NCBI GenBank assembly: GCA_035687895.1
Contig: DASRUE010000219.1
Span: 1 to 6,530, forward strand
Length of the DNA stretch: 6,530 nt
Origin: JAERML01 sp035687895
GTDB taxonomy: Bacteria > Bacteroidota > Ignavibacteria > UBA10030 > UBA6906
Reading direction: 5' to 3'
Position numbers and translations under genes: made by a program. The notes beneath the pieces were generated by a model. The model was not told the origin of the DNA. It worked only from the letters and a program-made list of their open reading frames with translations, and made no database searches. The first letter of the stretch is position 1. Each line of letters opens with the position of its first letter. Positions 1-5,778 of this stretch are shown one piece after another.

Positions 1-1
1 T

Positions 2-235
2 ATCGGAGATTTCATGCAGGCGGGAGCTGTCGTGATGAATCCTGGCTGCGGTCCGTGCCTTGGCGTTCATGAAGGAGCCTTGGGCGATGGCGAAGTGGCC
101 CTTTCCACAACGAACAGGAATTTCAAGGGACGTATGGGGAACCCGAAATCGGAAGTCTACCTTTGCTCCCCGGCGGTGGCTGCTGCCTCAGCGATCACCG
201 GTGTCATCACCAATCCTAAGAAAGGAGTCCGGTAA
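2..235 (+). CDS. leuC: 3-isopropylmalate dehydratase / homoaconitase-type large subunit, C-terminal fragment
   Basis: This is the 3' end of an aconitase-superfamily large subunit; the gene begins upstream of the window and 77 codons are visible. The enzyme binds a [4Fe-4S] cluster and isomerises a 2- to 3-hydroxy acid, classically 2- to 3-isopropylmalate in leucine synthesis. Directly seen are NPGCGPCLG (fragment residues 13-21), whose two cysteines (C16, C19) are the second and third cluster ligands of the family, then STTNRNFKGRMG (residues about 31-42), the conserved substrate/cluster loop, and an Ala-rich SPAVAAASAITG tail typical of LeuC. The first cluster cysteine would lie upstream, outside the window. 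The stop TAA is 1 nt before the small subunit start, as expected for a two-subunit LeuC/LeuD enzyme. The family is clear. The exact substrate (isopropylmalate, homoaconitate or a related acid) cannot be fixed from this fragment, so the symbol is the commonest reading. Confidence 0.9.
   Translation: MGDFMQAGAVVMNPGCGPCLGVHEGALGDGEVALSTTNRNFKGRMGNPKSEVYLCSPAVAAASAITGVITNPKKGVR
221..227 (+). promoter_or_regulatory. Shine-Dalgarno site fixing the leuD start
   Basis: AAAGGAG lies inside the last codons of the large subunit gene and 9 nt before the ATG at 237. It supports 237 as the start of the small subunit. The frame stays open upstream to an ATG at 60, but that would add 59 residues encoded out of frame within the leuC coding region, with no family resemblance. 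Confidence 0.8.
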
Positions 236-236
236 C

Positions 237-743
237 ATGCCGACCGTCGTACTGAAGTTGGGGAATGACATTTCGACGGATGTGATCTATCCGGGGCGAT
301 ACATGGCGACAGTACTCCCCTCCGAGACTCCACAATATGCGTTCGCCGACCATGTTGAGTTCAACACGAAGCTCAAGACCCAGCTTGTTCCGTCGGGCAG
401 TATCATTGTTGCCGGGAAGAACTTCGGCTGCGGTTCTTCGCGGGAACAGGCAACCTCAGCGCTCAAGGGATATGACTTGACCATTGTTGCCGAAAGCTTC
501 GCACGGATCTTTCTTCAGAACTCGATCAACCTGGGGCTCAAGATTGTGGAAGCACCAGGAATCCAGGCATCAGAAGGAGATGAATTGGAAGTCGGTGCTG
601 AGAGTGTCCGGAACCTGACGACGGGCACGAGTGCCAGGATCGTTCAATTGCCCAAAGCCCGTCAGGCGATCATCGATGCCGGTGGGTTGATTCAGTACAC
701 AAGAACGTTGGTGCTTCAGCAACGCAGAATCATGCAAGAATGA
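237..743 (+). CDS. leuD: 3-isopropylmalate dehydratase / homoaconitase-type small subunit
   Basis: This 168-residue protein is the swivelling small subunit that completes the active site of the upstream hydro-lyase. The length fits the short (about 160-170 aa) archaeal/anaerobe-type LeuD class rather than the roughly 200 aa proteobacterial form. Motifs seen are GNDISTD (9-15), YPGRYMAT (18-25) and KNFGCGSSREQA (61-72), with the catalytic Ser/Arg pair in SSR (67-69), followed by AESFARIFLQNSINLGL (85-101). The Gln in SSREQA is common in this short class, where proteobacterial LeuD has His. The loop after GRY, which controls substrate choice in archaeal homologues, reads YMAT. This is neither the YLRT of methanogen homoaconitase nor the YLVM of its isopropylmalate counterpart, as I recall them, so specificity is left open. 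The gene starts 1 nt after the leuC stop and must be translated with it. A leucine-pathway role is the default inference; no other leucine gene is in the window. Confidence 0.9.
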   Translation: MPTVVLKLGNDISTDVIYPGRYMATVLPSETPQYAFADHVEFNTKLKTQLVPSGSIIVAGKNFGCGSSREQATSALKGYDLTIVAESFARIFLQNSINLGLKIVEAPGIQASEGDELEVGAESVRNLTTGTSARIVQLPKARQAIIDAGGLIQYTRTLVLQQRRIMQE

Positions 744-770
744 CAATGCACAATCACAACAGGTGACACT

Positions 771-1019
771 ATGGAACGATACGAGCTGTCGACACAACGG
801 GAGCTGTTCAAGATTCTGGAAGACGCCATTCAAAGGGAGGATGATGCGCACGACATTTATGCGCACGCAGCGGAACATACGGACGATCCGACGGTCAAGG
901 AATTCCTTATGAATCTTGCTGCGATGGAACACGAACATCACCTCCTGCTCGAAAATAAACTGAACGAGCTGAAGGCCGTCGCAGAACTGCAGGACGAGAT
1001 CAACGACACGTGTGCATGA
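771..1019 (+). CDS. Short ferritin-like / rubrerythrin-type half-bundle protein
   Basis: This 82-residue protein has just two predicted amphipathic helices (about 8-36 and 40-69) joined by a short TDDP turn. Helix 1 carries E23-D-D-A-H-D-I-Y30, matching the E-x6-Y pattern of rubrerythrin helix A. Helix 2 carries E53-H-E-H56, the ExxH diiron signature. A normal rubrerythrin or ferritin subunit has four helices and two such halves, so this protein would have to dimerise to make one diiron site. The E23/E53/H56 spacing equals the E32/E62/H65 ligand set known for Rhodospirillum rubrum encapsulated ferritin (EncFtn). The likely role, by inference, is iron binding/oxidation or peroxide removal in the cytoplasm. 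The C-terminus (DEINDTCA) ends with a lone Cys and shows no obvious encapsulin-targeting peptide, and no encapsulin gene is in the window. AGGTGA at 761-766, 4 nt before the ATG, supports the start. It lies 27 nt after leuD and 45 nt before the OsmC gene, probably in the same operon. Confidence 0.75.
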   Translation: MERYELSTQRELFKILEDAIQREDDAHDIYAHAAEHTDDPTVKEFLMNLAAMEHEHHLLLENKLNELKAVAELQDEINDTCA

Positions 1020-1064
1020 GACCACCACGAAGAGAACTGAATTATTAGCAGGGAGTCTGAAAAG

Positions 1065-1523
1065 ATGGAAACTGTCGATCAGCAGAAGACCCGGTTCAAA
1101 ACGTTCACATACAAGACCAACGTCACCTGGACGGGTGGAAAAAGCGGCACGCTTGCGTCAGACAGAAAACCTTCGTTGCAGGTTGCCAGCCCGCCAGAGT
1201 TCAAAGGTGAGTCGGGTGTCTGGACTCCCGAGGATCTCTTTGTTGCCTCGGTGGAGATCTGTCACATGGCCACGTTCCTTGCGTACGCGAACCGCGGAGA
1301 GTTGCCATTGATTGCATACCGGAGTCACGCAAACGGTGTGCTGGAGTTCATTGATGGCGATTACCGCTTTACGCGCATCGTCCTGTTTCCAACCATCATT
1401 GTGGGCCAATCGGCGAAGGAGGAAGAAGTGTATGCCATGCTGCGCGACGCTCACAAGCATTGTCTGGTGGCGAACTCGATCGCGTCCATTGTGGAGGTCA
1501 ACCCGACCATTATGATGCAGTGA
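1065..1523 (+). CDS. OsmC/Ohr-family thiol peroxidase
   Basis: This 152-residue protein has the usual length of an OsmC/Ohr enzyme, which reduces organic or lipid hydroperoxides using two cysteines. The first half carries WTPEDLFVASVEICHMATFL (53-72). C66 is the expected peroxidatic Cys, and E56, ten residues earlier, takes the place of the conserved Glu of the PE(E/D)L motif. The second half has AHKHCLVANSI (129-139), where C133 is the expected resolving Cys and H130-x-x-C133 follows the Ohr/OsmC pattern. The CHMATFLAYA segment resembles the general OsmC branch more than classical Ohr, so no symbol is given. The catalytic Arg of Ohr could not be placed with certainty. GGGAG at 1051-1055, 9 nt upstream, supports the ATG. 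It follows the ferritin-like gene by 45 nt, which suggests a shared oxidative-stress role. No signal peptide is seen, so it is probably cytoplasmic. Confidence 0.9.
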   Translation: METVDQQKTRFKTFTYKTNVTWTGGKSGTLASDRKPSLQVASPPEFKGESGVWTPEDLFVASVEICHMATFLAYANRGELPLIAYRSHANGVLEFIDGDYRFTRIVLFPTIIVGQSAKEEEVYAMLRDAHKHCLVANSIASIVEVNPTIMMQ

Positions 1524-1705
1524 ACCTTGTTTCCCCCTGCTTCGCAAACATGGGAAATGCGCCCGCCACTTCTTACTTCTGAAAAGAACGAGACTACTAA
1601 GAATGCCCGAACCGGCCTAATCCTTGGCAAATTAGAGCTATATGGCCCCCTTCTATTGGCATCTCGTTTGCCCACTTTGAATCGGAATTATCAGAGGAGT
1701 TCTTC
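1524..1705 (+). other. 182-nt spacer upstream of hemN
   Basis: No gene is supported here. The only structure seen is a 5-bp inverted repeat, CTAAT (1617-1621) and ATTAG (1631-1635), around a 9-nt loop, flanked by two GGCC blocks (1614-1617 and 1644-1647). It might fold or serve as a protein-binding site. I found no convincing -35/-10 pair with standard spacing and no FNR-type box (TTGAT-N4-ATCAA), although hemN is often oxygen-regulated in other bacteria. No classical terminator follows the OsmC gene. AGAGGAG at 1693-1699 is the ribosome binding site for hemN, 6 nt before its ATG. Confidence 0.5.
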
Positions 1706-3097
1706 ATGGGAAGCCTGTTCTCTCGCGTCGATATCGGATTACTGAAGAAATACGACCGCCCCGGACCCCGTTACACGAGCTATCCGACCGCCCCGTTGTT
1801 CAGTCCAACATTCACTGCGGACGACTATCATGGGGAAATCCTTGCGACGAACGGGCCCGATTCAACCGCTGATGTTTCGCTCTACTTCCATTTCCCATTC
1901 TGTGATACTCTCTGCTATTTTTGCGGCTGCACGATGATGGTGACCCGTGACCGGAATCGCATTGCCGAGTATCTTCTTTATCTCAAGAAAGAAATCGACC
2001 TGGTTGCCCCGATGATCGCTCCCGGGCGGAAGGTGACACAGATCCACTGGGGCGGCGGTACACCAACACACTTGACGCCGGAAGAGATTCTCGACATTGC
2101 TTCGTATATCAAAGCAAGGTTCCTCGTCGACCCGGACGCAGAGATGAGCGTGGAGATTGATCCGCGAGAGTTAACCCAGAAGCATCTTGGCACGTTGCGG
2201 CACGTCGGGTTCAACAGGATGAGCATGGGAGTACAGGATTTCAATGCGAAGGTGCAAGAAGCTGTGAACCGTGTTCAGCCTGAGGAACTCACCACGAACG
2301 TCTTCAAGTGGGCAACCGCCCTTGACTTTGAAAGCATCAACATCGATCTGATTTACGGCCTGCCGTTTCAAACGCTCGCATCGTTTGAAGAGACGGTACA
2401 GAAGGTGCTCCATTTCCAACCGGACAGGATTGCGGTCTTCAACTATGCGCACGTTCCCTGGATGAAGCCACACCAGAAACTCATTCATCCTGAAGACCTT
2501 CCAACCCCGGAGCAGAAGCTTGAAATCCTGAAGATGACGATCGAGCTTCTCTCATCCCACGGCTATGAGTACATCGGTATGGATCATTTTGCCAAACCAA
2601 ACGACGAGTTGACGCGTGCCCAGAAGCAGAAAACACTCTACCGGAATTTCCAGGGCTACTCCACGAAGTCGGGTGCCGACCTGTACGGATTCGGGATGTC
2701 ATCGATCAGCCATTTTCAGAACAGCTACGCGCAGAACTTCAAGAATCTGCAGGAGTACTACGCAGCGGTGGGGGCAGGACTGCTCGCCACGCACGTCGGC
2801 TACCGGATGACCGAGGATGACCAGATCCGAAAGCACGTGATCATGCGCCTCATGTGCGATCTGGAGTTGGAGAAGAGGGACACGGAGGAGCGGTTTGGTA
2901 TTGACTTTGATGAGTACTTCGCCGCGTCGCTCCTGCAACTTGGGCAATTTGCTGAGGATGGTTTGTTGACCCTGTCACCCGATCGGATCACCATCGTCGG
3001 GGCCGGGCGGCTCCTGCTCCGCAATATTGCAATGTGTTTCGATGCCTATCTGGATTCCGTCGGCAAGAACAAACCCGTCTTTTCGCGCACGGTATAG
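1706..3097 (+). CDS. hemN: Oxygen-independent coproporphyrinogen III dehydrogenase (radical SAM)
   Basis: The 463-residue enzyme converts coproporphyrinogen III to protoporphyrinogen IX without oxygen, by radical-SAM oxidative decarboxylation of two propionate side chains in heme synthesis. The length is close to that of E. coli HemN (457 aa). Residues 19-28 (PGPRYTSYPT) are the N-terminal signature of true HemN. YFHFPFCDTLCYFCGC (60-75) gives the cluster ligands C66, C70 and C73 plus the adjacent C75, the HemN-type Cx3Cx2CxC. GGGTP (116-120), the SAM-site Glu in SVEIDPRE (E150), MGVQDF (174-179), IDLIYGLPFQT and NYAHVPW follow in the expected order. The N-terminal signature and the fourth cysteine argue against the heme chaperone HemW and HemN-like heme-degrading proteins. 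AGAGGAG, 6 nt upstream, supports this ATG. It is cytoplasmic and stands alone, with 182 nt before and 134 nt after. Its presence indicates anaerobic or microaerobic heme synthesis. Confidence 0.95.
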   Translation: MGSLFSRVDIGLLKKYDRPGPRYTSYPTAPLFSPTFTADDYHGEILATNGPDSTADVSLYFHFPFCDTLCYFCGCTMMVTRDRNRIAEYLLYLKKEIDLVAPMIAPGRKVTQIHWGGGTPTHLTPEEILDIASYIKARFLVDPDAEMSVEIDPRELTQKHLGTLRHVGFNRMSMGVQDFNAKVQEAVNRVQPEELTTNVFKWATALDFESINIDLIYGLPFQTLASFEETVQKVLHFQPDRIAVFNYAHVPWMKPHQKLIHPEDLPTPEQKLEILKMTIELLSSHGYEYIGMDHFAKPNDELTRAQKQKTLYRNFQGYSTKSGADLYGFGMSSISHFQNSYAQNFKNLQEYYAAVGAGLLATHVGYRMTEDDQIRKHVIMRLMCDLELEKRDTEERFGIDFDEYFAASLLQLGQFAEDGLLTLSPDRITIVGAGRLLLRNIAMCFDAYLDSVGKNKPVFSRTV

Positions 3098-3103
3098 CGT
3101 TCA

Positions 3104-3168
3104 ATCACCGGCATTCAGTGGTTCTGCCACCTTCCCCGTTGCGGTCACTTGATATTCACACCGGTGAT
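3104..3168 (+). repeat. 8-bp inverted repeat ATCACCGG / CCGGTGAT with 49-nt spacer
   Basis: ATCACCGG at 3104-3111 and its exact reverse complement CCGGTGAT at 3161-3168 bracket the spacer after hemN. The right arm falls between the candidate -35 and -10 of the promoter at 3149-3177 and also overlaps the 8-bp palindrome CACCGGTG (3159-3166). This could be a pair of operator half-sites or a weak long-range stem. It could also be chance; the function is a guess. Confidence 0.35.
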
Positions 3169-3177
3169 GTCGATATT
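3149..3177 (+). promoter_or_regulatory. Candidate promoter for the peptidase-epimerase pair
   Basis: TTGATA (3149-3154) and GATATT (3172-3177) are separated by exactly 17 nt and match the sigma70 consensus hexamers at 5/6 and 4/6 positions. This would place a transcript start near 3184 and a leader of about 48 nt before the ATG at 3232. Bacteroidota primary promoters often depart from this consensus, so if the host belongs there the match carries less weight. Confidence 0.35.
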
Positions 3178-3231
3178 GCGACGTGCGGTTCTTCAGGCAG
3201 GTCGGTTGTCCTTTCAAGAAACTCCACCCGT

Positions 3232-4434
3232 ATGCACGTCCACTTCCGTGATACCGTTGTTCTCATTGCATTCCTTTCTCTTGCAGGCTGCAAGAGCGAC
3301 CAGGGGGAGGCTGTGACCAACTCCTTGATTCAAGAAGCGAAGCAGAAATTTGCACCGGACAGGCGGACGGTCGTCTTTGACGTCGACGGGCGGCTTGAAG
3401 GTCAACGTCTCATCCTTACCGGGGAGGTCCATGACGCGACACTCAAAGGTCAATTGATGGATTACTTGCGAAGTACCACGAAGTACGAAATTGTCGACAG
3501 TGTGACCGTGCTGCCAGAGACCGGTCTTGGAGAAAAGACGTTCGGGGTGGTCACGGTCAGCGTCGCCAATGTCCGCTCGAAACCGGGCCACTCTGCCGAG
3601 ATGGCATCGCAAGCGTTGCTCGGCACGCCGCTGAAGGTGCTGAAGAAACAACATGGCTGGTATTACGTGCAGACACCAGACCAGTATCTTGGATGGCTTG
3701 ATGATGGCTTTGAGCTCATGGATCGAACGGGCTACGAGGCCTGGTCGCAATGTCCAAAGGTGATCGTCACAGCAGAATACGGTTTCACGCGCCAATCACC
3801 TGACATCAAGAGTCAGGTTGTGAGCGACGTGGTGGCAGGGGATCTTCTTGGGATGGTCGGCGAATCCCGGGGACACTTCAAGGTGCAATATCCGGATGGG
3901 CGGGAAGGGTTCCTTCCGAAAGACCATGCGCAGCCGTATCGCTTATGGCTTGCCGAGGTGCGAGAGACCCCCGAGAATGTCATTAGAACCGCGCATCGTT
4001 TTTTTGGAGTCCCGTATCTCTGGGGCGGAACCTCGGCAAAAGGTTTTGATTGTTCGGGGTTCACGAAGACTGTATACTTTCTCAACGGCGTACTCCTCCC
4101 CCGCGATGCCAGTCAACAAGTCATGGTTGGGAGTATTATAGATACGGGTGTTGATATGGAGAATCTCAACACCGGTGACCTCCTGTTCTTTGGATCGAAA
4201 GCCACGCCGGAACAAGAGGCACGGGTGACTCATGTCGCTATTTATCTCGGCAGGAAGAAGTTCATCCACTCCTCCGGCGACGTCCGAATCAACAGCTTTG
4301 ACCCATCCGACCCGGACTTCAGCGAATACAGGTTGGGGACGTTCCTTCACGCAAGGCGGATCATCGGCGCCGGGCCGGAGACGGGAATTCGCAGACTCAA
4401 CGAGCTTCCGTTCTATCGGGGCCATGAACTCTGA
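3232..4434 (+). CDS. SH3b-NlpC/P60 lipoprotein, probable muropeptide endopeptidase
   Basis: The 400-residue precursor has a lipoprotein signal: short polar start, hydrophobic TVVLIAFLSLA (8-18) and lipobox LAGC with Cys20. This places it in the envelope. After a linker comes a small beta-alpha-beta region (about 44-95), reminiscent of a BON domain, then two SH3b-like domains (about 104-163 and 175-237, the first with NVRSKPG at 113-119). The NlpC/P60 domain (about 246-380) has YLWGGTS, FDCSGF (nucleophile C274), THVAIYLG (H334) and FIHSSG (H346). The architecture resembles YkfC/dipeptidyl-peptidase VI enzymes, which cut gamma-D-Glu-diaminopimelate bonds in cell-wall peptides with free N-terminal L-Ala. 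That activity is inferred. The frame is open back to 3034 inside hemN, but only the ATG at 3232 gives a sensible signal sequence. No good Shine-Dalgarno site precedes it. It overlaps the epimerase gene by 11 bp. Confidence 0.88.
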   Translation: MHVHFRDTVVLIAFLSLAGCKSDQGEAVTNSLIQEAKQKFAPDRRTVVFDVDGRLEGQRLILTGEVHDATLKGQLMDYLRSTTKYEIVDSVTVLPETGLGEKTFGVVTVSVANVRSKPGHSAEMASQALLGTPLKVLKKQHGWYYVQTPDQYLGWLDDGFELMDRTGYEAWSQCPKVIVTAEYGFTRQSPDIKSQVVSDVVAGDLLGMVGESRGHFKVQYPDGREGFLPKDHAQPYRLWLAEVRETPENVIRTAHRFFGVPYLWGGTSAKGFDCSGFTKTVYFLNGVLLPRDASQQVMVGSIIDTGVDMENLNTGDLLFFGSKATPEQEARVTHVAIYLGRKKFIHSSGDVRINSFDPSDPDFSEYRLGTFLHARRIIGAGPETGIRRLNELPFYRGHEL

Positions 4435-5557
4435 CCGCCGGACATTCCTGAAACAAACACTTGCTGCCGGGGCAGCCTTCGCAATTCCCATGCGCTTACA
4501 TGGGAGGACCCTTTCCGGCACTACAACGATGATGGTGAACGACATGGAGCTCCGCTTTTATCCATACACACTTGAACTCAAGCACGTCTTCACGGTGGCA
4601 GCCATGTCCCGTTCCACCACCCCGGTCATGATGGTGGAGGTGGAAAAGGACAGCATCATAGGATATGGTGAAGCGTCCATGCCGCCGTATCTCGGCGAGA
4701 GCCACGAGACGGCGAAGTCATTTCTCTCGAAAGTGGACCTGAAGAAGTACAGCGATCCTGTTGTCTTTGACGATATCCTCCACGACATTGACGCTATCGC
4801 GCCGGGCAATCATGCCGCAAAGGCAGCCGTCGATATCGCGCTCCACGATTGGGTGGGGAAGAAGCTCGGCTTCGCGTGGCATCAGGTGTGGGGGCTCGAT
4901 CCCGCAAAAACACCGGTCACTACATTCACGATCGGCATCGACACTCCGGAGGTCGTCCGTGAAAAGACACGGGAGGCCGACATCTACAAAGTGCTGAAGG
5001 TGAAATTGGGGAAGGATAACGACAAGCAAATGATCGAGACGATCCGGGAGATTACCGACAAGCCAATCCGTGCCGATGCAAACCAGGGATGGAAGGACAA
5101 GACGTACGCACTGAAGATGATCGAGTGGCTGGCCACGAAGAACGTGGAGTTCATCGAGCAGCCTATGCCGAAGGAGAGGGTGGAGGAGCACGTCTGGCTG
5201 AAAGAGCGAAGCCCGATGCCGATCATCGGTGATGAGAGCGTGGTTCGTCTGCCGGATGTGCGAAAGGCGTGGGGAGTCTATCACGGCATCAATATCAAAC
5301 TCATGAAGTGCACGGGGATGCAGGAAGCGTACAAGATGATCCAGCTTGCACGAGGGCTCGATATGAAGGTGATGCTTGGTTGCATGACGGAGACGACGTG
5401 TGCCATCTCTGCCGCCACGCAACTCTCTCCCCTTGTGGATTTTGCCGATCTCGACGGTGCTGCGTTGATCACCAACGATCTTTTCGATGGTGCATCCATT
5501 GTTGACGGGAAAATAACAATGCCTGACGGCCCCGGTATTGGAGTGCGCAAGCGATAG
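4424..5557 (+). CDS. Tat-exported dipeptide epimerase (L-Ala-D/L-Glu type, enolase superfamily)
   Basis: The 377-residue precursor begins with a twin-arginine signal, DRRTFLKQ (4-11) followed by an Ala-rich hydrophobic stretch (13-22), so it should be exported folded. The mature part has the muconate-lactonizing-enzyme fold of the enolase superfamily. Seen are GYGEASMPPYLGES (80-93), the KVK acid/base motif with K192/K194, metal ligands D218 (ADANQ), E245 (IEQP) and D270 (GDES), and the opposite-face lysine K292 (NIKLMK). The dipeptide-epimerase hallmarks GCMTET (319-324) and DLDG (342-345, expected to hold the substrate amino group) follow. The family typically epimerises L-Ala-D-Glu to L-Ala-L-Glu in murein-peptide recycling. 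The Arg that recognises Glu in Bacillus could not be aligned firmly; SRSTTP (62-67) is a candidate region. Its start overlaps the peptidase gene by 11 bp with only a weak CGGGG ahead, so translational coupling is likely. Export is unusual compared with the cytosolic E. coli and B. subtilis enzymes. Confidence 0.9.
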   Translation: MNSDRRTFLKQTLAAGAAFAIPMRLHGRTLSGTTTMMVNDMELRFYPYTLELKHVFTVAAMSRSTTPVMMVEVEKDSIIGYGEASMPPYLGESHETAKSFLSKVDLKKYSDPVVFDDILHDIDAIAPGNHAAKAAVDIALHDWVGKKLGFAWHQVWGLDPAKTPVTTFTIGIDTPEVVREKTREADIYKVLKVKLGKDNDKQMIETIREITDKPIRADANQGWKDKTYALKMIEWLATKNVEFIEQPMPKERVEEHVWLKERSPMPIIGDESVVRLPDVRKAWGVYHGINIKLMKCTGMQEAYKMIQLARGLDMKVMLGCMTETTCAISAATQLSPLVDFADLDGAALITNDLFDGASIVDGKITMPDGPGIGVRKR

Positions 5558-5635
5558 TGTAGAAAAATGCAGCCTTTGGGCAGCGGTTGGATGCGGCCCA
5601 TAATGCAGTCATTGCGCCGGAAGCCGCCAGGTACC

Positions 5636-5654
5636 CTTGACACTGCACTTGACA
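5636..5654 (+). repeat. Direct repeat CTTGACA x2, 12-nt period
   Basis: CTTGACA occurs at 5636-5642 and again at 5648-5654, separated by CTGCA. Each copy contains a perfect -35 hexamer, TTGACA. Only the first has a reasonable -10 at correct spacing. The second may be an activator or repressor site, an alternative -35, or chance duplication. Confidence 0.5.
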
Positions 5655-5665
5655 TTTCATAGATT
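5637..5665 (+). promoter_or_regulatory. Candidate sigma70-like promoter for the TonB-dependent receptor
   Basis: A perfect TTGACA (5637-5642), a 17-nt spacer and TAGATT (5660-5665, 4/6 to TATAAT) form the best promoter match noticed in the window. It predicts a start near 5672 and a leader of about 107 nt. It is correctly oriented and lies in the only spacer before the receptor gene. Confidence 0.5.
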
Positions 5666-5680
5666 CTGGCAGTGGCCTTC

Positions 5681-5710
5681 GGCAGTAAAGTGGACGCCGG
5701 AGGCGCTGCC
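5681..5710 (+). other. Possible bulged hairpin in the receptor leader
   Basis: GGCAG (5681-5685) can pair with CTGCC (5706-5710). Stacked inside, CGCC (5695-5698) pairs with GGCG (5702-5705) around a GGA loop, leaving a 9-nt bulge on the left side. It would lie within the predicted 5' leader. No regulator or riboswitch family is recognised, and the structure may be incidental. Confidence 0.25.
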
Positions 5711-5778
5711 CATCAGCCCTTTCTGTTTCTTTCCGTACCAGAGTTCTACCGTCACCCGCCCTAGAGGAGATTGCTGCA

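Larger units (their letters stand above)
5558..5778 (+). other. 221-nt spacer between epimerase and receptor genes
   Basis: No gene is supported. Just after the epimerase stop is an imperfect dyad, TGGGC (5577-5581) with GCCCA (5596-5600), and two more inner pairs after an A/G mismatch. It has no following T run, so it is a poor intrinsic terminator. The middle holds the candidate promoter and CTTGACA repeats, and the downstream part would be a leader of roughly 100 nt with a possible hairpin. AGAGGAG at 5763-5769 is the receptor ribosome binding site, 9 nt before the ATG. Confidence 0.5.

Noticed and set aside
60..236. N-terminal extension of the small subunit frame back to the ATG at 60
   Set aside because: It overlaps the conserved leuC end in another frame, has no family counterpart, and a good ribosome binding site sits directly before the ATG at 237.
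1012..1311. A 99-codon + strand frame overlapping the ferritin-like and OsmC genes
   Set aside because: It is Arg/Ser-rich, has no motif, and runs out of frame through the conserved OsmC coding sequence.
3118..3130. Short GTGG/CCAC hairpin after hemN as a terminator
   Set aside because: It has only four base pairs and is followed by CTTCCCCG rather than a T tract.
3034..3231. N-terminal extension of the NlpC/P60 frame into hemN
   Set aside because: It would bury the lipoprotein signal 66 residues inside the protein and overlaps the end of hemN. The translation is not signal-like.
4718..5422. A 234-codon minus-strand open frame inside the epimerase gene
   Set aside because: It lies opposite well-conserved catalytic motifs of the epimerase, and its translation is low-complexity (His/Leu/Arg/Asp-rich), as expected of a shadow frame.
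5577..5600. Possible rho-independent terminator after the epimerase gene
   Set aside because: The stem is only 5 bp plus two inner pairs with a mismatch, and no T run follows.
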